In this document: positions 12,101 to 21,100 of the stretch, piece by piece
Position numbering within the stretch: the first letter of the stretch is position 1
Layout of the letters: every line of letters begins with the position of its first letter
Source: Hippasteria phrygiana
Lineage: Eukaryota > Echinodermata > Asteroidea > Valvatida > Goniasteridae
Direction: 5' to 3'
Length of the DNA stretch: 64,000 nt
NCBI GenBank assembly: GCA_037893225.1
Contig: JAZGUH010000027.1
Location: 620,001 to 684,000 of the forward strand
Translations under genes and position numbers: made by a program
Notes under the pieces: model-generated
The model's database searches: none
Seen by the model: only the letters and a program-made list of their open reading frames with translations
Told to the model about the DNA's origin: nothing

Positions 12101-15100
12101 TACTGGATTCTACAAGCCCTGCAAGAAATGAGATATATGACATTAGAGGTGTTGCAAGTAATGTTGCCATCGGTTCTGTGAGTATAGTGCCAGATGAATG
12201 GCCAGAAAAGGAGTCAGACTCCTGCATGTGAGTCTGGCAACATAGACTTGAACTTAAAAGTACCATGCTGTGTGTGAGGGGATGCATCCAAGGTGGGGAC
12301 CTCGGCTCGAACAATCAGGTCTCGTAGATTGCGGGGGCGCCTATAAGCTAATACTGGGTTATCAGGGACGGCACGGGCAAGGCGATCTGAAGTATGAAGG
12401 ATGTGATGGTTGTCGATTTTAGTAATTTTACGAAGGGGAGGGAGAATAGGATGAAAGGTGGTGACCAAGGGAATCGTCATATTTCGAATTTGTATTGTAA
12501 CCGTTTCGTAAAAAATGCGCTCAAGAGGCCACCCCGCAACGAATCACAATGAATTTCATGTCGCGCTGATTCGTCGTCAAATTCGCGTAAGTGGGATCGG
12601 GGCTTAACGAATTCGCTTGGCAAACGCATTCGCATGAAGTATGAACCGGACTTTACTCGTGCCTCCATATCGGGGAAAGTTGCACAGTATTAGAGTAAAC
12701 GAACGATCTCGGGTGGAGTGACGTTAACGCGGCTAGTGACAACATCTCTGCGATGCCCAATTTTCTGTCAGTGCTGTCACCAGCTTATAATTGTTTATTT
12801 ATTTATTTTTTGATCATTTATTGACAAACAGTTGGTGTTTGTTAATTGTTACTATTTTAAAATGACTCATAGAATTATTGACAAGAATTGACAAGAAATA
12901 AATGAGGCTCAAATTTTCAATTAACAAATTTAGCAATATGGTCAAAAATTTTAACTGAAATTGTCCTTCAAAATGACCAAAAATTTAAATCAACAAAAAT
13001 CAATAGCTTTGCATAGGATTAACCTATCATGACCATTGACCCCTCATTTTTGTATAATTCTTTTTTACTCTTTCCAGTGATATAATATGTAAAAGAATTG
13101 CAGCAACTTAAAATGTTCATGAATCTGCCTTGTTAGGCTGAGTGTGCATGACCCGGTCCATGATTGATGGACAGACAGAATCGGAGCCCCATTTTAAAGT
13201 GGATTGGTTTTAAATAAGGTGACATACTTGACTGAAGCCATGGTACTTCATTCGCAATATGTATACACATGTGTTATATTTATGTCGTCCAGAGTAATTT
13301 TGAAAGAAATATTTGTCGCTGTTTTGAATTTCCCATCACTGGCGCGCATCGCCGGACGTGGCAGCCATGTTTTTAGCATGGCCTTATGGGATACTTACCC
13401 AAGTAACCGGCTCGGCGAGTCGGTTAGTATAGGGCCAGGCCCGAGTAAGCGCGAGAAGTCACGTGAGACCTAAATCGAACGTACGTGCACTTGCACGGGT
13501 AAGAGCAGGGGAAGTAATCGAACGCGGTAAGAGTTAGCCTTGGAACATTCCATTATTAAATACGGGTAATTCGGCAGGTCACCAAGCCGTAGGGAAACTG
13601 GAGATTGGTGAGACTATTTATTTTACCAGTGCTTCGCTTTTACTTAGCCACCAGGCTGTGTCTTATGGAGTACCGAAGTCTGACGTCAGTTGCCGCGGCA
13701 ATAGTTCCAAACACATGCAGTTTAGAATGTATTCTGGTTCCAAACATTGCTTTGATTGACGTCATCACTTCAGTACTTTATTGGAAAGCTCATGAAGTCA
13801 GCTAAATACGTTCTATCCAAAGTTCGACGACCTTTGTTTCTCGATCTGACATGCGAAGCAGACATGAAAAATTGAGATGTTTCACTCCGTACATAGAGAA
13901 AATAAAACAAATTCGGGGATTTTCAACCAGTGCTTCCTTATCTTAGCCTTGATCGTACCTATTTATAATGATAGTGAAGCTTCAAGTGTCTAGTTTCAGA
14001 ATTGATTCTATCCAAAATTATGAAATATTCCATTTAAAATGTACGCGAGGTTTTGTGAAAAAGGAGTCCATTATTTGAGGTCATTTACTGTGTAAAGAGG
14101 TGCGTGCATGGTTTCAGTCGAACACATATTAAACGTGTAGTTTCTACTATGTGTAATATTAAAACAGAGAAATGAGGAAGACGAAAGCATGACATCCGCA
14201 CATCGCAGAGAGTAATCATTATTGTATCGGGGTTGATTTCGACATTGTAAGTTTGAGTTGTAACATTCACAACTCATAATGTAGTAGTTATGAGTGCGAT
14301 TCGGACCATTTTGATTAAGAATGATTATAAACTGGGATCATAGGTGAGGATGATTTTCACTCCCTTACATTTGTGTTCTACATCCAAATCTTACAAACGT
14401 ACTCGAAACAAACCCTTAAGTAGTGCAACCCGTCTGTACAGGTAAAACCATTTGGAATACAACATTTGCATAATTTGAGGAGCCAATTTGAGAAGCCAGT
14501 TTTCAGCCAGCTGGACCGACCCCATTCGCGTAGGAGGGGTGTTGACTTGCGTAAGCGAATTCAAGACAATGATTTGGCAATAGACGATTTATGTATTTTG
14601 TATTTAAAGAATGAGTTGCAAGGTTATTGAAATTTTAGAACGCCTGAACACAAAGAACGGAGTGAAGACTTGCCAAGGGCCCCTAATACAGTAATTCATT
14701 GTTGAAAGCTTGCAAAATTATTTCATTCTTTTACCGATAACAACCACCAAAAGGTCAAAATGCCACTCAAAAGTTACACTGAATAAGTACAATATTTGGG
14801 GCGCGGGCGGGTTGCTATTTTTTTTCCTAGAAAAATTGACATGCATATTCATGATTAAGTTACTTACATAATGGCATTCCATGAGGAGCGTGATCCCTGG
14901 CTATACGGCATTATGGGTTTAAGAATTCTGACTGTAGCGTTTGCCGAACAAAGACACTAACAATTTAGGAGACCGCCAACATAAGCCACGTTTACACATA
15001 GTCGATGCCCAGACGATCTGTAGACGATTTTTATAAATTAGACATTCGTTTCTTTTCGCGTTTGATCGCCCCAGAACTTTTGGAAGTTTTGCCTTTTGCC

Positions 15101-18100
15101 ATTTTCAAGTGAATTTGACAGCAGGTCTGGACATCTCAAGAAAAAGAGACAGAATGATTGCACTTGGGTAAATCGGCGCTATTTTATATTCAAAGCGTTG
15201 GGGTCGTTTGCACCTCGTGATGAACCGCCAGGAATCGCAGTCAACCGCATGCAAATCTTCCTAATTCGCGTGAACACCGCGGGGGTCCGTCTGGAGCCGC
15301 GCGGGAAACGCCTTAATTCGTCCTGATTCGTCAGGAACCGCCCAACAAACCGTGTCGAACCGCGCGGGAATCATGTGGATGTCGCCTTCATTCGTCTTCA
15401 TCCGCGAGGGACCTGTGTTGAGTCGTCCTCATCCGCGTGCAATTCGCCCTCGGTCACCACAGATCGCCTGCATTCCGCGTGAAAAATTAATGACCTCTCC
15501 CTGGCATCGTGTGCAAAAAGGACCAAAAAACACATGCGAATCGAGACGAATAGCAGCGAATGAAGACAATTTAAGGCAAATGGCAACACGAGCCCCTCGC
15601 GACCCAATACAACTCCAACATGGATGATGGCGATACCAACACGGTTGAAATGTTAAGACGAATCCCATGCGAGTCAAAATTAAATTTTTAAACATGTTTG
15701 AAATTTTTCGCCCGTCTGGCGAATCAAGAAGAATGGACACGGTTCAGGAATAATTAAGACGACCCCACACGGTATCCAAACGATGCCCACAAGGTTCAAC
15801 ACGGTTGGACACGGTTTTTAAAAATGTCCAAATTCGTGTTCAATCGCGTGGGCGCGGGTGGCAAAATCGGCTAAGTGTAAAGCCCCAGTCCCATACAGTA
15901 CGGTTCATCACGGACCTACACGGTTCACCCCGGACCATGAACCGTGGTGAACCGGGACCTCTTGGTCAAATTTTGAAGAAAATCACGACCGACGACCGTC
16001 GTCTAGGTTGCACCACGTTTCTTACACGGATCACCATTGTCCACCCCGGCAGCACCCCGACAGCGCCCCGACAGCACTACGGATGAACAAGGTTTCAGTA
16101 CGGTTAAGCTACGGTTCGCCCCGGACCACCACGATTCACCACGGTTCACCCGGCATCGCTACGGTTCGCCACGGTTTGTCCCGGCGCCACTACGGTGGCG
16201 AACCGTGTTGGGTCCTGGGTGATACGTAGTTGCACCGTGAAGATCCGTGGCGTTGATGGGGTTAAAAATAACTCCCGGTTCGGCACGGTTCTACCTGGAC
16301 GACCCCGTTGCCACTACGATCCCACTAAGGCCCACCCCGTTGCACCCCGGCACAGCGACGGTTCACCCCGGTTCGGGTGATCGTCCCGGTTCACCCCGGC
16401 AGTTTTTGACATGTCAAAAACTGCCGGGGCAGCTCACGGTTATTCACGGACCACCACGGACCACCACGGACCATCCAGGCATTGCTACGGTTCGACACAC
16501 GGTTCACCCAGGTTCACCACGGTTCATGAACCGGCATGAACCGGGGGCCCTGTGGGACTGTTACTTAAACGTGGCTTTAGGGCAAGACGGCTCAGTTGGT
16601 AGAGCGCCGGTACGGTATAGAGGAATCCCAAATTGACGAAAATAACACCGATCTGCGCACTTCCGTGTTTGAAAGCGTCGCGATGATCTGAAGGCGAAGT
16701 AAGGACGCCGAAAGTGCGGTGCGCTGCCATTTATGGCGTGATTAATAGCATGCACCGTGTTCGTTGAGCTTTGAGAGTCTCGCTTTCAACCCGGAAGTGC
16801 GCAGAAGGGGCTAATGTGAAATTCGTCTATTCCGGAGGTCGCAGGTTCGAATGCCGCTCCTAAGGCTCCAATGGATACCAAAGATATTATCCCAATTTTC
16901 AGAGCTGTAGACCTAGGGGCGGTAACTTCCTCCGTTGGTGAGACCAACTCAATCCCCCCTTTAAACTGAATGCAATCAATATAAAGCAGACTATTTAAGC
17001 TAACTGTAGGCCTATATAATTATGTGTGGATGGCCTCCTATTATGAGCCTATTCATACTGCCCATAAAATCTTGGTCGGATCAGGGGCGGATCCAGGAAT
17101 TTTTGCAGGGGGGGGGGGGGGGGGGGTTCTGAAATGTGCCCAGAAAAGTGACTCCCAAAATGTTCCGCCTGTCAAATCTTTTTTACAGGGGGGGGGGGGG
17201 GGGGGGGGGCTGATACACTATCTCACCGTTGGTCGCGCCATTTAACCTGTTTTGTTCTCACCCATAGGCAAAATCAGACCTGTATTTCCAAGGCGTAGGC
17301 CCCTAAAGCAAAAGCACAAAAAACATCTTTTTAATAAAAATTGGCAACGAGCAGGGGGGGCGTTTCGACCCCCAACCCCCCCCCCCCCCCCCTGGATCCG
17401 CGCCTGTCGGATTCTTCTACACATACAAATGCCGAGCTAGTACTAGGGCTTTGCCCAGGTAGGTTCTAGATAAACGCAGGGGCGTATCCATGGAGGCTGT
17501 TGGGGGGTAGAACCGCCCCCCCTTCCTGCTCGTTGCCAATATTTTTATTTATTTTTTTGCTTGTAAGGGCCGACGCCCAAAGTACCGTAGCAAACCAGAA
17601 AAGAAAAGCACATCTCTGTAAAGTTCGTATGTTATGTAACGGTTAAACGGCGCCACCGACGTTGAGAAAGTGTGCCCCCTTGTAAAATTGGCAGGCGAAA
17701 CATTTTGGGAGTCAACTTTTTGGGCAAATGTACAAAACAAATTCAGAACCCCCCTGCAAAAAAATCCTGGATCCGCCCCTGAAACCATCAGTATTTAATC
17801 AGTAAAGATTAATTTGAGTCGAGAATGAGTTTCTATTTTTTTTCTGCAGCCGAATCCCGTTACGCCCAAGTGGGTTGCAAAACCATCTACTTCAGTCAAG
17901 AAAAAGGTAAATCTGGGGCTTATTTAAAAAGGGGCTGGTACTTTTTGTTGACACTGGTGGCGCCATATAACCTCCAAGTTTGTTTCTAAGACCCAATCAG
18001 GGTCTCTGATTTGCAAAAAGCAACGAAAAATAAGGGGCAAATTTTAATCCAACCGCCGGGTGACCTCCGGTTTCTGGCGGTTTTCCAGTCTGTGGGCATT

Positions 18101-21100
18101 TTCAATAGGCTGGGGCTATATCATGAATATTGACATATGCAAGAGGTCACCCTTGCCTTGCCCACAGGCTCTTTAGGAATCAGCAAACAGCTCTGGAGGA
18201 TTACACCAGAGTGGCCAACTCTGTGGAAAATATATAGATGCCCGGCTTGTTGATTACCCCTATTGTTAAGAGATGATCAGATTGGTTTGGTATTCAGTCT
18301 TCGCAAGTGATGTTTCTGCATGACACAACTTCTCTATTTGCTGGTTGATAACAATTTAAGTGAAAATGTCAATCGGTATTCGCACTTTGGGCCTGCAGTC
18401 TGGAAATGAAGAATAAAGCCATGAACTTGTTGGTGACGGGTGAATGAACAATCCTGTACACGCGCGCCATGTCCACTGTGCATGCAGTTCCTTCCTCCAT
18501 GATGTTACCAATGACCAGAACAAAGTGGGCAACGAATACACCGATTTTAAGAGACGTGTTTTTTGGCCCAGACTTGGGGTCTTAATTTTGGTAATAAAGC
18601 TCATAAAACTTTTAAAACTCTGATTTTGTACTAAGCGACAAGTTCCTCAAAAAGTCCAAACTGAACAATTAGGAGGAATTACATCCGAAATAAACTATAC
18701 TCCAGCCCTCCCATTGTGTAGCAAACTCCAGACCTGCCCAGGGGATTAAGATACAGTTAAGTGGTCTCTTTGTTTGGCCTCTTGACTTCCATGGCCAGGC
18801 AGACACCATTCTAGAGTAGCACTAAGGTGTGCCGTGACCTCTGGATAATGAGCTCATTATAGATCAGAAGAAAAACCCGGCGAAAACCGCTGGAAACCAG
18901 AGGGCACCTGGAGGTTGGGTTAAAATGTGCCCCCCCCCCCCCAAAAAAAGGGTTCGACCTTCACCCCTGGATGAGCCTTACTGTTTGCTTCTTCTGTTGT
19001 TGTTGCGGTTGCTGTTGTTGTTGAACTTTGAACAGTTCTAAAAACAGGCTTAAAAAAATTAGCGGGGTTGGTTTTGTTTTTACTGATTGCCTCTTTTCCG
19101 TTTAACTCGCACTAGGTGGTACAACCCACGAACATTTCAGTGGTTCTGCGGCGATTTTTCCCACAACCCCACGGCACCAATCACAGCCTCGGTATAACGA
19201 GCGCCTCCACATCGACTTACAGACTGGTGGACGAGGCACTCCACGTCGGCGACACTGCACACTTCATAATTCAAGCCAAAGACGACGAGGGCAGGAACAA
19301 GACCTTCGGTGGCGATTTCTGGTTTCCGGTTTTAACCAGTGCCGCTGGTGCACACCCAACTACTGGAGGGCGCACTGCTGGATCTGTGGTGGACCACAAC
19401 AACGGCACGTACAGTGTATTCTTATACGCCGGCTGGGAGGGAACCGCTCACATTCACATGACGCTGGCTGCCCCGAGCGAGGCTACACAATGGCTGCGGG
19501 AGAGGTTTTGGCCTATTGAAAAGCGCATTTTCTGGACGGCAACGTTTATTGGTCAGAACATCCAGCGTAACAAAACTGTAACCGAAGCAACTTTGTGCTA
19601 TCTCTTGAGAAATGTGACGTCATCGCAGCATTGTATTGTCGATTATAACCCCAAAGCCACTGGCCTAACAGCTTTGCACTGTGAAAAGCCGAAGAAAGGT
19701 TTGGCGTGTGACGATCTTCGAACACTTGCGCCTGGCGGGAGGGCAATATCAAACAGAATTAAGCAACTGACCGATGGAGACTGGAACCTATTTCAAGGGT
19801 AGGCTGTGCTATATACTATATAGTAGAAGGACGCACTTCTTATACAAATTAAACGTCGGCAAGGACCGGCACCAGACTAGCGAAGTCTTGCCAAGGGGAA
19901 ATGTGGGAATTTCAGCGTCAGTTGGCGTTTTCATGGGATTTTAAAAACACCCAAATCACAAAGCAAAATTGTGTACCATTTGTCACTATCCTCATCATAC
20001 CCGAAACTCCGATATGTTTCAGGCAAATGACATTTGATATGTCGAATGAATGAAAGACGACCCAAGATACCAAGAATAAGCTCGCGAGATTTGTTTTGTA
20101 TACAACAGATTTTGTTCTCAACTGGTATCTGCATGTTTACCAACGTGAGAAGTTATGTCCTCATTGGTGATCCCCATACTTCCCAGGTTGTATCGTAAAG
20201 TTGGCGCGTGATCTTTGTCTATACGGCAATATGGGTTTATGACTTCTGACCAGCGCCCACTTTTGTGATTTTAACCTCAAAGTTTGCATTAAAAGCCGAC
20301 TCGAACGTAGACTACATATCGTTTGAATAATTAGGCTGTACAGTGTTCATGGGAAAAATCCTCCAGTTTGGCTATACATGTACTTCCAATCAACCGAGGG
20401 TGCTGTAACGACCCGATTGTCGGTGTACAATCAGCGATAAACACATGTTTATTGTTAACGTACTTGCTTTCAACTAATACGTCAAACTGTGAAATGTATC
20501 GCAGCATGATCCTCACAAATAGACGATATGGGTACTGATTGTGTGTATTGATCAAGAAGACAGGTTTTACTAATGCAACCTACAAGTGTTCTACACTTAA
20601 TTGTCAACTGGAATTCTTTTTTGCAGAAAAAATCAGATGCAAAGGCTTTTACAAGGACCACAGAAACTCTCGTTAGCAAGTGAGTATAGTCTTCTCGTAT
20701 GAATGCTCAATAGTCTATGGTGTCGGCGTACGTCCGCTATCTCGGGATCACCTTTTTGTTGTAAAAGTCCTCAAATCATTTACAAAAGCGTAAACACAAG
20801 ACGATTATTTGCAAATATAATATTGGACCAAGATGTCACAACAAATAGAAAATGTTCACAACAATCTAAGGACTTTGGCCTTCTTTCTGCAACTGTTTGT
20901 AAAATTTGGTTGTAAAAGTTTGTCAAGGGGTTGGGCTAGACACGTTGTTCTTGTAAAGCTGTACCTGACACCACCCCTCCCTCAATAAAACCATGCCTTC
21001 GCAATGTAAATCGTATTTTAAAACCATTACAGAATCACCTAACTGGACTCTTGAGGAGAGTCCGGCGCCAGTCTGCAAGCCCGATGCCAAGCGCCTTGTG

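Larger units (their letters stand above)
1..15575 (+). repeat. Segmental duplication, block A
   Basis: Nearly every base here recurs at 45173 onward (offset about 45172, drifting with small indels). The first about 970 bases show only two substitutions that I found (near 869 and 902). The duplication carries gene 1 exon 1 and all intron 1 repeats up to about 15575. Block A holds two stretches absent from block B: about 11187-14062 and about 15575-17700. Confidence 0.9.

Noticed and set aside
20993..21032. ATG at 20993 as start of a separate esterase gene (also 40903, 61724)
   Set aside because: Exon 4 phase and the ATTACAG acceptor at 21032 place this stretch in the intron. A stop codon precedes the ATG and there is no promoter evidence.
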